Source: Prunella strophiata
Taxonomy: Eukaryota > Chordata > Aves > Passeriformes > Prunellidae
Length of the DNA: 64,000 nucleotides
Direction: 5' to 3'
NCBI GenBank assembly: GCA_036583965.1
Contig: JAZBQD010000014.1
Span: 39,170,990-39,234,989 of the forward strand
In this document: one piece after another, positions 25,582-35,626 of the stretch
Layout of the letters: each line of letters opens with the position of its first letter
How positions within the stretch are numbered: position 1 is the stretch's first letter
Notes under the pieces: generated by a model
What the model was told of the DNA's origin: nothing
The model's input: the letters and a program-made list of their open reading frames with translations, nothing else
Database searches by the model: none
Position numbers and translations under genes: made by a program

Positions 25582-25755
25582 CGAGAATTTATTCCGTCTA
25601 TAGCTAGAACACAGCTATTCAGCGATTTAGACAGGATAGGCAGAAAAAGTGCAGTCAGGATCCTGTAAGTTTGACTTGGGTGCACTACGCTCACAACTCT
25701 TTTCCTTCCCTCTCTCCCTCTCACTCCTTCCACAAAGTCTGCATTTTATTTATTG

Positions 25756-25760
25756 ATTGG
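25756..25760 (-). promoter_or_regulatory. Inverted CCAAT box candidate
   Basis: ATTGG within TTGATTGGACG gives CCAATCAA on the minus strand, an NF-Y type motif. It lies in the unique part of the CpG island. A five-base core alone is weak evidence, and context is the only support. Confidence 0.25.
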
Positions 25761-27350
25761 ACGTATTTTACAGATCGGAGGGCCCTTCCCCTCACCCCCA
25801 CCCCATCATCCAACCCCCCGGCTCCTGCAGGAGGAGGAGTAAGAGGGGGAGGAGGCAAAGTGGGTGCATTACGAGCTGATTGTGCTCTTGCCCCGACCTC
25901 CAACAGCCTGATCTGCCTTTGAAGTTTTCCACCCCTCGACTTGAAGTGAGATCGATTACAGAAGAACAACAGGGACAAAGAATCCGCTGCTTTACGTGCA
26001 GCCACTTTCCCACGATCGGGGCAGCCAGCTCGACAGCAGCAAGAGATCACCGCTGTCCCTTATGCTCCTCCTTGCCACCATTCAGAAAAAATGCAGCCCC
26101 CGCCCCGCTGCACTTAGGAAAGCTGGGGGGCAGATTACAAAACTGAACGTTGTTTAAGAACGAAGCAACTTAAGGGCGAGTAGCACAGTCTCGGTCTTTG
26201 AAAGGAAACAGAAAAAAAAAATCGGTGCTGTGTATTGGGAGTTGTGTGTGGGGGAGGCGCATTTATAGCGTAGATAAATTAAAAAACATGGATAAGTGGC
26301 AAAGTTTTGCGGGATGCAAAGCAAGAGCCTCCTCCACGGGTTGCTGCGGCGTCGGGGGCTCGGCGCAGGCAGCGGTGCCGAGCCCGGCGGGGTCACAGCG
26401 CCCGGCGGCGTGCCCGCGGTGCTGGGAGAGGGCTGGAGCCGGCCTGGAGAGCGCGGCAAACCTTTACCTTTGTGTCTGGTAAACTGTGAGTGTGAGTGTG
26501 ACAGAGAGAGACAGACTACGGCTGGGACAGTCCATAAACCGGGAGGGGAGTGAGGGCTGGGGGCGCCGGGACAATCCCGAAGGGCAAAGCAAAGATGTTA
26601 AATGCCTTACCGAGGCGAGCGGAGCCGGCTCCGTCCAGCCCAGGGCCGGAGGCTCTAGACCGTGCCTTGCCGCAGCCCTCAGGATGCCCCTCCCCGGGAG
26701 CCCCCAGCCCCGAAGCTCCTCCAGCCGGCCCCCGGGCCCTTGTGGCGGGTTTCCCCTCTGCCCGCCACCCGCCGGGGCCGGAGCCGCCCGGCCAGCGAGA
26801 CCCTCCGCCTCGCCCACCCCGGCCAGCCTCAGGGCAGCCTCAGCGCCCCCTCTGCCCCCCGCTCAGGACCCGCGGGGGGGGACGGGGACCGGGGGCACGG
26901 ACTTCTCATCCCTCCCTGGGCCGCCAGGAGTGGAGAGAACTGTTGCTTAAACTCAGTTTGAACCCGTGGCACGCCGGCTGGCTTTTTCCAAGAAGAAAAA
27001 ACGCGGTTAATGTGTCACCGGGCATCCAGTCCATTCATAAAAAAGAAGGAGAAAGGGAAGCGGCGGCAGGGCGCAGGGACCCCCAAAGAAGGCGGCTGCG
27101 GCGGGGGATTTCCTCCCCCTCCCGCCCGGCCGGGCCCCTCCTCCCCAGACTGCGCGGCGTCGGGGCGGCGGGCGCACGGGACGCGGACAATCAATAGCCA
27201 CGGTCACAAATTACCGCAGGAAGTGTTAGCTGCGCACCAGCTCCTAAACAAGATCGATGGCCCCCCGCTGCTGCACAGCCACGAAGGGCTCACCCACCCT
27301 CCCTGCCTCCACTCCTCTCTTCACCCCCGGCCGGCGAATTCCGCCTGCTC

Positions 27351-27384
27351 GGGGGACGGGGCGGGGGTGAAGGGGGTGGCGGGG
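27351..27384 (+). promoter_or_regulatory. GC box with strong G-quadruplex motif
   Basis: Five G-runs of 4-5 guanines are separated by loops of 2, 1, 4 and 4 bases, which is well within the canonical quadruplex rule. The segment includes GGGGCGGGG at 27358-27366, a consensus Sp1/KLF GC box. Short-loop quadruplexes overlapping Sp1 sites are typical of CpG-island promoters. Confidence 0.6.
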
Positions 27385-27604
27385 CCGGGCGGTGGCGGTC
27401 TCAGACGCAAACCCACCCCGGGGGAGGACCGGGCCCAAGCCCAGGTGACATGGGGAGGTCCCCCCGTTACCCACGGTCCCTGGCTGGGGCGCGGAGCTGG
27501 CTCGGGAGCCGCCCCCGGCCCCGCGGACGGTGACTAAGGCCGCTTGTCCCTCGTGGGCGGCCGCCGCGCCCCCTCCCCCGGCCGCGCCCGGCTGACACCG
27601 GGAG

Positions 27605-27617
27605 CGCTGAGTCAGCG
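27605..27617. promoter_or_regulatory. Palindromic Maf recognition element (MARE) / AP-1 site
   Basis: CGCTGAGTCAGCG is a perfect 13-bp palindrome (with a central C/G pair axis at the AP-1 core TGAGTCA). Its inner 11 bases GCTGAGTCAGC equal the core of the T-MARE bound by Maf homodimers and by NRF2/BACH-small Maf heterodimers. Only the outermost base on each side differs from the textbook TGC...GCA. It lies 14 bp to the left of the first unit of the 21-bp array. Confidence 0.5.
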
Positions 27618-27631
27618 ACCCCCGCCCGAGC

Positions 27632-30020
27632 CTGCCCGGGGAAGCGATGGGGGCTGCCGGGGAAGCGGTGCGGGCTGCCGGGGAAGCGATGCGGGCTGCC
27701 GGGAAGCGATGGGGGCTGCCGGGGAAGCGGTGCGGGCTGCCGGGGAAGCGGTGCGGGCTGCCGGGGAAGCGATGGGGGCTGCCGGGGAAGCGATGCGGGC
27801 TGCCGGGGAAGCGGTGCGGGCTGCCGGGGAAGCGGTGCGGGCTGCCGGGAAGCGATGGGGGCTGCCGGGGAAGCGATGGGGGCTGCCGGGGAAGCGATGG
27901 GGGCTGCCGGGGAAGCGGTGCGGGCTGCCGGGGAAGCGATGGGGGCTGCCGGGGAAGCGGTGCGGGCTGCCGGGGAAGCGATGCGGGCTGCCGGGGAAGC
28001 GGTGCGGGCTGCCGGGGAAGCGGTGCGGGCTGCCGGGGAAGCGGTGCGGGCTGCCGGGGAAGCGATGCGGGCTGCCGGGGAAGCGGTGCGGGCTGCCGGG
28101 GAAGCGGTGCGGGCTGCCGGGGAAGCGATGCGGGCTGCCCGGGGAAGCGATGGGGGCTGCCGGGGAAGCGGTGCGGGCTGCCGGGGAAGCGATGGGGGCT
28201 GCCGGGGAAGCGATGCGGGCTGCCGGGGAAGCGGTGCGGGCTGCCGGGGAAGCGATGGGGGCTGCCGGGGAAGCGGTGCGGGCTGCCCGGGGAAGCGATG
28301 GGGGCTGCCGGGGAAGCGATGCGGGCTGCCGGGGAAGCGGTGCGGGCTGCCGGGGAAGCGGTGCGGGCTGCCGGGGAAGCGGTGCGGGCTGCCCGGGGAA
28401 GCGATGGGGGCTGCCGGGGAAGCGATGGGGGCTGCCGGGGAAGCGATGGGGGCTGCCGGGGAAGCGATGCGGGCTGCCCGGGGAAGCGATGGGGGCTGCC
28501 GGGGAAGCGATGCGGGCTGCCCGGGGAAGCGATGGGGGCTGCCGGGGAAGCGATGCGGGCTGCCCGGGGAAGCGATGGGGGCTGCCGGGGAAGCGATGCG
28601 GGCTGCCGGGGAAGCGGTGCGGGCTGCCCGGGGAAGCGATGGGGGCTGCCGGGGAAGCGGTGGGGGCTGCCCGGGGAAGCGATGGGGGCTGCCGGGGAAG
28701 CGGTGCGGGCTGCCGGGGAAGCGATGCGGGCTGCCCGGGGAAGCGATGGGGGCTGCCGGGGAAGCGATGGGGGCTGCCGGGGAAGCGGTGCGGGCTGCCC
28801 GGGGAAGCGATGGGGGCTGCCGGGGAAGCGATGCGGGCTGCCGGGAAGCGATGGGGGCTGCCGGGGAAGCGGTGCGGGCTGCCGGGGAAGCGATGGGGGC
28901 TGCCGGGGAAGCGATGCGGGCTGCCCGGGGAAGCGATGGGGGCTGCCGGGGAAGCGATGGGGGCTGCCGGGGAAGCGATGCGGGCTGCCCGGGGAAGCGA
29001 TGGGGGCTGCCGGGGAAGCGATGGGGGCTGCCGGGGAAGCGATGGGGGCTGCCGGGGAAGCGATGGGGGCTGCCGGGGAAGCGATGCGGGCTGCCCGGGG
29101 AAGCGATGGGGGCTGCCGGGGAAGCGATGCGGGCTGCCGGGGAAGCGGTGCGGGCTGCCGGGGAAGCGATGGGGGCTGCCGGGGAAGCGATGGGGGCTGC
29201 CGGGGAAGCGATGGGGGCTGCCGGGGAAGCGATGCGGGCTGCCGGGAAGCGGTGCGGGCTGCCGGGGAAGCGATGGGGGCTGCCGGGGAAGCGATGGGGG
29301 CTGCCGGGAAGCGGTGCGGGCTGCCGGGAAGCGGTGCGGGCTGCCGGGGAAGCGATGGGGGCTGCCGGGGAAGCGATGGGGGCTGCCGGGGAAGCGATGG
29401 GGGCTGCCGGGGAAGCGATGGGGGCTGCCGGGGAAGCGATGGGGGCTGCCGGGGAAGCGATGGGGGCTGCCGGGGAAGCGATGGGGGCTGCCGGGGAAGC
29501 GATGGGGGCTGCCGGGAAGCGGTGCGGGCTGCCGGGGAAGCGATGGGGGCTGCCGGGGAAGCGATGGGGGCTGCCGGGGAAGCGATGGGGGCTGCCGGGG
29601 AAGCGATGGGGGCTGCCGGGGAAGCGATGGGGGCTGCCGGGAAGCGGTGCGGGCTGCCGGGGAAGCGATGGGGGCTGCCGGGGAAGCGATGGGGGCTGCC
29701 GGGGAAGCGATGGGGGCTGCCGGGAAGCGGTGCGGGCTGCCGGGGAAGCGATGGGGGCTGCCGGGGAAGCGATGGGGGCTGCCGGGGAAGCGATGGGGGC
29801 TGCCGGGAAGCGGTGCGGGCTGCCGGGAAGCGGTGCGGGCTGCCGGGGAAGCGATGGGGGCTGCCGGGGAAGCGATGGGGGCTGCCGGGAAGCGGTGCGG
29901 GCTGCCGGGGAAGCGATGGGGGCTGCCGGGGAAGCGATGGGGGCTGCCGGGGAAGCGATGGGGGCTGCCGGGGAAGCGATGGGGGCTGCCGGGGAAGCGA
30001 TGGGGGCTGCCGGGGAAGCG
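27632..30020. repeat. 21-bp GC-rich minisatellite, 113 units plus partial
   Basis: I counted 113 complete units from 27632 to 30006 and a 14-bp partial unit to 30020. Each unit is CTG, a linker CCGGGG, AAGCG and a 7-base core. Cores are ATGGGGG (A, 62 units), GTGCGGG (B, 32), ATGCGGG (C, 18) and GTGGGGG (D, 1). Most units are 21 bp. Fourteen carry an extra C in the linker (22 bp) and twelve lack one G (20 bp). The sum 113 x 21 + 14 - 12 equals the observed 2375 bp, which checks the count. The 5' domain (27632-29238, 76 units) mixes A, B and C and is punctuated by 22-bp units. The 3' domain (29239-30006, 37 units) has only A and B. The plus strand is G-rich (12 G and 4 C in an A unit). No unit contains a stop codon in any of six frames. 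Confidence 0.97.
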
Positions 30021-30299
30021 AGGAGCGCGGCTAGCAGCGCCTGAGGTGTTCCCGCGAGCGGCAGCGGGATGCGGTGCCGGGGAAGTAAATAAATCCCTAA
30101 GAAGCCCTGGTGGTGCGGGGGGCTGGTGGGCAGCGGCTTCTGGGAATGCTCCCGTCCTGCTAAACGCTTCGGTCTCTGCTTCCAGGTGCTTCCCTGGGCA
30201 ACCTGGAGCTGCACCGCCGGACACCGATCTGTCAGGAAGCGGGGTCCCTCCGCTCTCCCCTGCGCTGCCACCCTTGGAGCGCTTGGTGTTGCCTTGAGG

Positions 30300-30897
30300 A
30301 GAAAGCTGCCATTTAAAAAGAAACTATTTCTGTTCCTTTCGGTTGTAAAAGTCCTGTCCTTACTGTAGTGGAGAATTACCTGTTCCCTTTTGGGTTTGTT
30401 TTTTGGTTGACTGTTTCAACACATAGAATGTTAAGCAGGTTTAATTTGATAAGGTCTCTAAGTGTTACAAAACCAGTATTCTCATGCTATTCATTACATT
30501 AGCAAGGTAAATTACAGTCTCACTTTGAATGTGTGCATTTATATAAGCATAACCATACATCCCTGGTATGTATGTACACTGGTACATCTGTGTGTATGTC
30601 ACAACAGGTAACCAAGTCACACACAAATTCTGTTAAGTTGGTTTGTGTGAAGATGCATAATGGTTGTTTTAACTTTCAGTAGAACATAATAGACAATGTA
30701 TATTATAAAATATATATCATATGTAATGTATATTAAATACATACATTACTGAAGGTAGAAGTACCCCAAGTTAATTGAGTTGCAAAATAGAAGCATACAG
30801 TTTAGAAAATACCTAAGTCAAGGGTGCTTAATCACAATTCATCTTCCATCTTGGTGGTGGTCTTTTAATTAAACACTAACATACTTCTCTTTTTTTT

Positions 30898-30929
<32 letters not shown>

Positions 30930-33360
30930 CTTTTTTTTCCCTCCTGCAGTTTCTTTCAAAACATAAGAGGATTTTTGTTAAACTCTTCCATAGTTTTGCT
31001 ATCCTTCTCAAGCCTGGGACTTCCTGTATTGATAACTACATGCTAGATAACTATTCAAACCTCACATTGAATACAGACTATGCTCATGAGATTTTTCTCT
31101 TAATATTTTGTCATAATATCTTATTGTTAGGGAAATGTTAATAAAATTATGCAACATCCTCGTGGAATAAGATTTTTGATCAATACTGAGCCATCCCAAG
31201 ACCCAGAGTGCAACTACTTCACCTCAGTGCTCAAATTTGAGATCCTTTGCCCTCAATGGGGTTCCTTATTCTCTCCAAAAGAAGATTCAAAATTTGCCCT
31301 TTGTGGCTTTGGCTGCAAGGATTCAAGGTCTATGTCAGGTTAGCTTGGGGACTGCTATTAAATCCCTAGCTCAGGTGTTGCTAGTAGTACATAGCACAGC
31401 AGGACCTTGCTCAGCACAGATCAACCCCCCAAGGTAGAGTTTAGCAAGGCTGATGCAAATTTTAGAGCCCATGCTGAACAGCTTGCTGCTGAGTGTCTCC
31501 TGATAGGAGTCACACTACCTTAGTTAAAACATGGTTTTCTTCATTCTTAAGTCCTTTCACATATTATTCCTCTTTTGTGAGGCCAATGCAGCTATTTCAG
31601 TTGAGCAATTTGCTTCCTCTTCACCAATTCTGCAGCTATGTTTTTCAAAATGACACAAAGATAACAAACCCATATTTTCTCATTTAATGGTTATGGGGTC
31701 ATTATAAATCTGTGAAGAAAGTTTGGACCAAAAAAATATAAACACATCTATTACCCTGTTTTGCATCATTAGATTGGCATCCTTGATCTGTTGTTAGTTT
31801 TCATACACAGATACAAATATATGCATGGAAATAAATTCAGTAGTCAGAAAACAAAGCTGATAAAACCTACTTTAATAAAAGAAGTGATATTAAAGACATT
31901 CAGTGTACAGAACATTACCAAAAGACTTGAACATGCTGTCACCACAACACCATTAGTCTACATCCTTAATGTATGTCCCTTAACATACATCTGTACTCAA
32001 TGTACCTTGTAATTACCTCATTATGGTTAACTACTGCTGACCCCTGTGTGGAACATGTTAACATATAGAGCAACTGTGAAATAGCTAGGGAAAAGCAAGG
32101 GGAGACTTTTCAGAACAAAGTTACAATTCCATTGACATGGTCTGGCCACAGAGTTAGCATCATAGGCTTTGCTTCCATATTTAAGTCATTTCCATTTCAC
32201 AAATATTTCTTTAATCATCAAAACAAAGAAGCAGCTGTTACATGATCGATGAAGAAAGTCAGAAAAACTAACTGCAGGTAACAAAAGGACCAGGTAGTGA
32301 TCAGATCTGGTATCTACAACTCGAAGTCCCTGAAATAATGCCAGAATTCTGTTTACTTACTTAAACAAAATTCTTCACAGCACTGTTACAAGAAATAATA
32401 ATCAAACTGGGCTTTACCACTGAGAAACCACTTGCCCCAAATCCCAGGGCAGTTCTGTTGTACACAACCTTGGGGAAAGAATAATGAATTTCTACCTCAG
32501 TTTCTATATCCTACAGCCACAATTCCAACTCCCAGCTTTACCTATGGCCAGTGACTAGAGCAAGCTGAAAACTTAGACACTATTATGATGGATTCCAATT
32601 ATTTCAACTACATCTCCAGGAATGTTTCCATCCCCTACACCAAAACAAAATTATAGACTCCCTTGTTTAAATACAGGTTCATTTTCATGAGCAAAATTCC
32701 TCCATCTCTGCAGCCTCCAAAATCAATTATCTACCTCTTCTTCCTCCAAACATAATTTATCCTAGCTGCATTCATTACTGAGCAGCTGTCTTAGCTGCTG
32801 CTGTTTCTTTAACTCTTGTTAACTTATGCCTCTTACTGTTTCACCCCCTCTTGTGAAGTAGTGAGTGGTGAGCAGGAGCATAGGACAGCTGCAAAGCAAA
32901 GCCCTGTGTACCTGGTCCATTAAAGAGACCAAGCTGGGGCACCTCTGGCAGGTGGGAGAAAAAGAATGATCAGTCATTGGAACTGGTTCTAAAAACCTGT
33001 CTTTTCCTTTTAAAACCGTTTAAAGTGTCTGAAATCCTCCAACCTATTCGGGAAAACCATTAGAACTGGCAACTCTGCTAATGGTTCTCAATTGCTTGTC
33101 TTTCACTCTCTTGCCTGTTGTCACATGTGTCCCCTTGCCAGGAAGATTTCCAAGCCAGATAACACCTGAATTTCTAATGCTAAAAGAAAAATCTAATTTT
33201 GGGGTTTCTTTAAGCATCATAAAGAAGAACTGAAGACCACACACCGCTCAGAAAAGCTGCAGCATTATCAGCTGGTGAGTCAAGGCCAATTGAGCTCTAA
33301 TTAGGTCAAATGTCCTACCCCACTGCACCACTGCCACTGCTCAGGGAAGGAGAGAAACCA
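30300..33360. other. AT-rich non-coding stretch right of the island
   Basis: GC content drops abruptly after about 30,300. No gene is recognised. The stretch contains a polypyrimidine tract ending in an acceptor-like CAG at 30949, and TATATA-rich and TGTATGT-rich DNA near 30530-30740. Confidence 0.5.
30889..30949 (+). repeat. Poly-T/C tract ending in a 3' splice site-like CAG
   Basis: About 50 nearly pure pyrimidines (T runs broken by single C) run into CCCTCCTGCAG, a textbook polypyrimidine-AG arrangement. One frame stays open from 30950 for about 64 codons before a stop. No branch point can be proved, and long T runs are common simple repeats, so splice-site identity is only a possibility. 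Confidence 0.4.
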
Positions 33361-33912
33361 AGAAAGCAGCAGGGCAAGGGAGGTGATTCTCCTCCTCTGC
33401 CTCCTTCTTGCAAGACCCACTTGTAATACTGCATCCAGCTCTGGGGCCTCCAACATAATCAGGACATAGTCTTTGGAGCAAGGAGGACAATGGAGATGCT
33501 CAGAGGCTGGAACACCTCTCCTGTGAAGACACACTGAGACAGCTGGTGTTGTTTAGCCTGGAGCAGAGAAGACTCCAAGAAGACCTTACAGCAGCCTTCT
33601 AGTACCTAAAGGGGACTACAAGAGAGCTGGAGAGGAGCTTTTCACGTGGCTCTGTAGTGACAGGACAAGGGGGAATGGCTTTAAACTGGAAGTGGGTAGG
33701 TTTTTTAGGTTAGGTATTAGGAAATTCTTTACTGTGTGGGTTGTGAGGCACTGGAACACTCAGGGAAGCTGTGGATGCCCCATCTCTGGAAGTGTTCAAG
33801 ACCAGGTTGGATGGGACCTTGATGTAGTGAAATATGTCTCTATTCATGGCAGGTGGCTTGGAATTACACAATCTCTAAAGTCCCTTCCAACCCAAACCGT
33901 TGTATCGTTCTA
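33360..33912 (+). mobile_element. CR1 retroposon, 5'-truncated, plus strand
   Basis: The segment follows the 3' end of avian CR1 LINEs block by block: GGGAGGTGATTCTCC, then TACTGCATCCAGCTCTGGGG, GCTGGAACACCTCTCC, TTTAGCCTGGAGCAGAGAAG, TTTTAAACTGGAAG (as CTTTAAACTGG), GTTCAAGACCAGGTTGGATG and the terminal CCCTTCCAACCCAAACCGTTGT. CR1 is a non-LTR retrotransposon whose copies are almost always truncated at the 5' end and end in a short 8-bp-type repeat, not poly(A). About 550 bp remain. The endonuclease and most of the reverse transcriptase are missing, so it is not autonomous. Confidence 0.95.
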
Positions 33913-35626
33913 AACAGCACAACCCTGTCTCCTACAGAGACAGATCATCCATCTGCAAAATCCAGTTCTCAGTCTGGCTTACTTTCTCTTCATGTCCACA
34001 AAATGGTACCAGCCCAGTTTTGATCCCAGTACTGTTCAAGAAAATTGGAGACAAAAGGTCTACAGGTATAACACATGGTTGGCTGTTTGAAAAGATGTAG
34101 AGAGTAAACTCACCTCAAATTTAGGAGCTGGGAGTGGGAGTAGCCACCTTTCTGACCCCTATGCTCCCTCTGTAGCATTTTCTGGGAGCAGGGGGACTGG
34201 ACACAGTTTCCATGTGAAGGGAAACTGCAGACTCAGCTGGAGAAAGAGGAAGATGTGGATTGGGCCAGACTGACATCAATCACCAGGAGCGTATACATTA
34301 AGGAAAAGCTGTGAGTTCTCAGCAGTGTCAGATAGCACATGATGTCTGTGTTGCACCTGTTTTCTACAGCAGCATTTCCAGAGGAAGTCACTATTACTTT
34401 GCTCACTATGAGCAGGGTAGGGCTGTCATTATCATGCATGCATCCTATAGAAGGTTAGGAGGTGTTAAAACAGAAAGGTGGGCCCAAAGAAAAGGCTCTG
34501 AATGACCATACTTAAAAATTTTCCATCTCACAAGTTTCTTGGAGTCTGACTCTTTATGTTTTCATTTGTTGGGGAAATAGGGGGTTAGCAGCTCTGCACA
34601 CAGTGTTTGAAATAAATCAATTTCTCCAAATTCGAACTCAAATTCAGTATCTCCAGCAGCAGGTCAGAAACTAAAAGTCATGACCAGAAGTGGGGTCACT
34701 AAAGTTTAAAGTGAGGTTTCAAGCTTGACAGAAATGAAATTATTTAAGCAGCATTTGGGGATGCAAGCTCATCAAGTGAATCTAATGTTTAGTATTTTCC
34801 ATTACTTGTATATTTTTTCTGAAGCTCCAGCTCCAGGAGTTTTAATGATCTTCTACTTACATGTAGAGATAAGGGAGCAAAAAAAAAAACCCAAAAAACT
34901 AAAAGCAAGCAAACAAAAAAACCATGAAAAAGCAAGAGAAGTGCATCCTAATGGCTTTAAAGAAATCACCTGGGGTGGAAAGGTTGTGTTGAGTTTGATT
35001 TTTTCTTAATTTTTAGTGAATTTATTTTTCTTAAGTAATTCAGTACTGACTAACAGTGCTAATTGGAAAGGTGTTTCCTTCCCTCCCAGGACAGATACTG
35101 CCTTAACACTTTGCAACCTGTGCAGCTTTGTCACCTCTTATACATTACTCTGTACACTTTCTAGACTAAAATTCAAATGTTCCAGGGTGGCAATATATCT
35201 ATTTTTGTTATGGCAAATCAATCACTGCAAAGACAAAAGCCTTGAGTACAGCTGTCTCAAAAGCAGTATAGTACAAACTTATTGCAGTGCCTTTCTAAAT
35301 CACAGTAAAAATCAAATTAATTTGTCTTTATTTTTTGCTGCTGCAATGGCAAAGAAACTCATACCTGTACCTAAAGAAAGAGGTGAAGTTTGAAAGAAAG
35401 AAGTTAGGCATTACTGATGCTGAGACTTGTATCATTTTATGCCATTAGTTTTCTCACAAAGATGAGTCTCTTTGGCCTTTGGTTTCCTCATGTGTCAAAT
35501 GGAATAATTTGCAGTTTACCTGACAGCAGCTGTGAAATAATTAACATTTGTAAATGGTTTCAAAATCCCATTGGGAGGTGGAATACCAAAAGAATGCAAT
35601 GTATTTATGGTCTCTGAAAGTATAGA
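33912..35626. other. AT-rich non-coding stretch between two CR1 copies
   Basis: No gene or clear repeat is recognised, apart from an A-rich segment near 34879-34925. Confidence 0.5.

Larger units (their letters stand above)
25240..30300. promoter_or_regulatory. Large CpG island, probable promoter
   Basis: From about 25,240 CpG dinucleotides become frequent and stay so to about 30,300, within a window that is otherwise AT-rich and CpG-poor. The island has a unique left part (25.24-27.63 kb) and a minisatellite right part (27.63-30.02 kb), followed by about 280 bp of unique GC-rich DNA. The unique part holds a GC box at 27358-27366, an inverted CCAAT box (ATTGG) at 25756-25760, a TATA-like TTTATAG near 26262, a Maf/AP-1 palindrome and a donor-like CCT|GTAAGT at about 25,664. 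Islands of this size usually mark promoters of developmental or broadly expressed genes. Donor-like motifs occur on both strands, so I cannot fix the direction. I do not recognise the gene. Its coding exons may lie outside the window. Confidence 0.75.

Noticed and set aside
25346..25603. 85-codon ATG frame with a polylysine tail in the island
   Set aside because: The tail is the A43 tract. The rest has no recognised motif, and the frame may simply lie in a 5' untranslated region.
26486..27207. Proline/alanine-rich frames in the CpG island
   Set aside because: High GC content removes stops in all frames here. Frames overlap on both strands with no domain signature.
27467..30271. Long Pro/Arg/Ser-rich or Gly-rich proteins on both strands
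   Set aside because: They are the 21-bp repeat translated in different frames. Frame changes by 20- and 22-bp units are tolerated only because no frame has a stop.
35016..35393. 125-codon plus-strand frame
   Set aside because: T-rich sequence yields a hydrophobic/Ser-rich product without a motif, within the length expected by chance.
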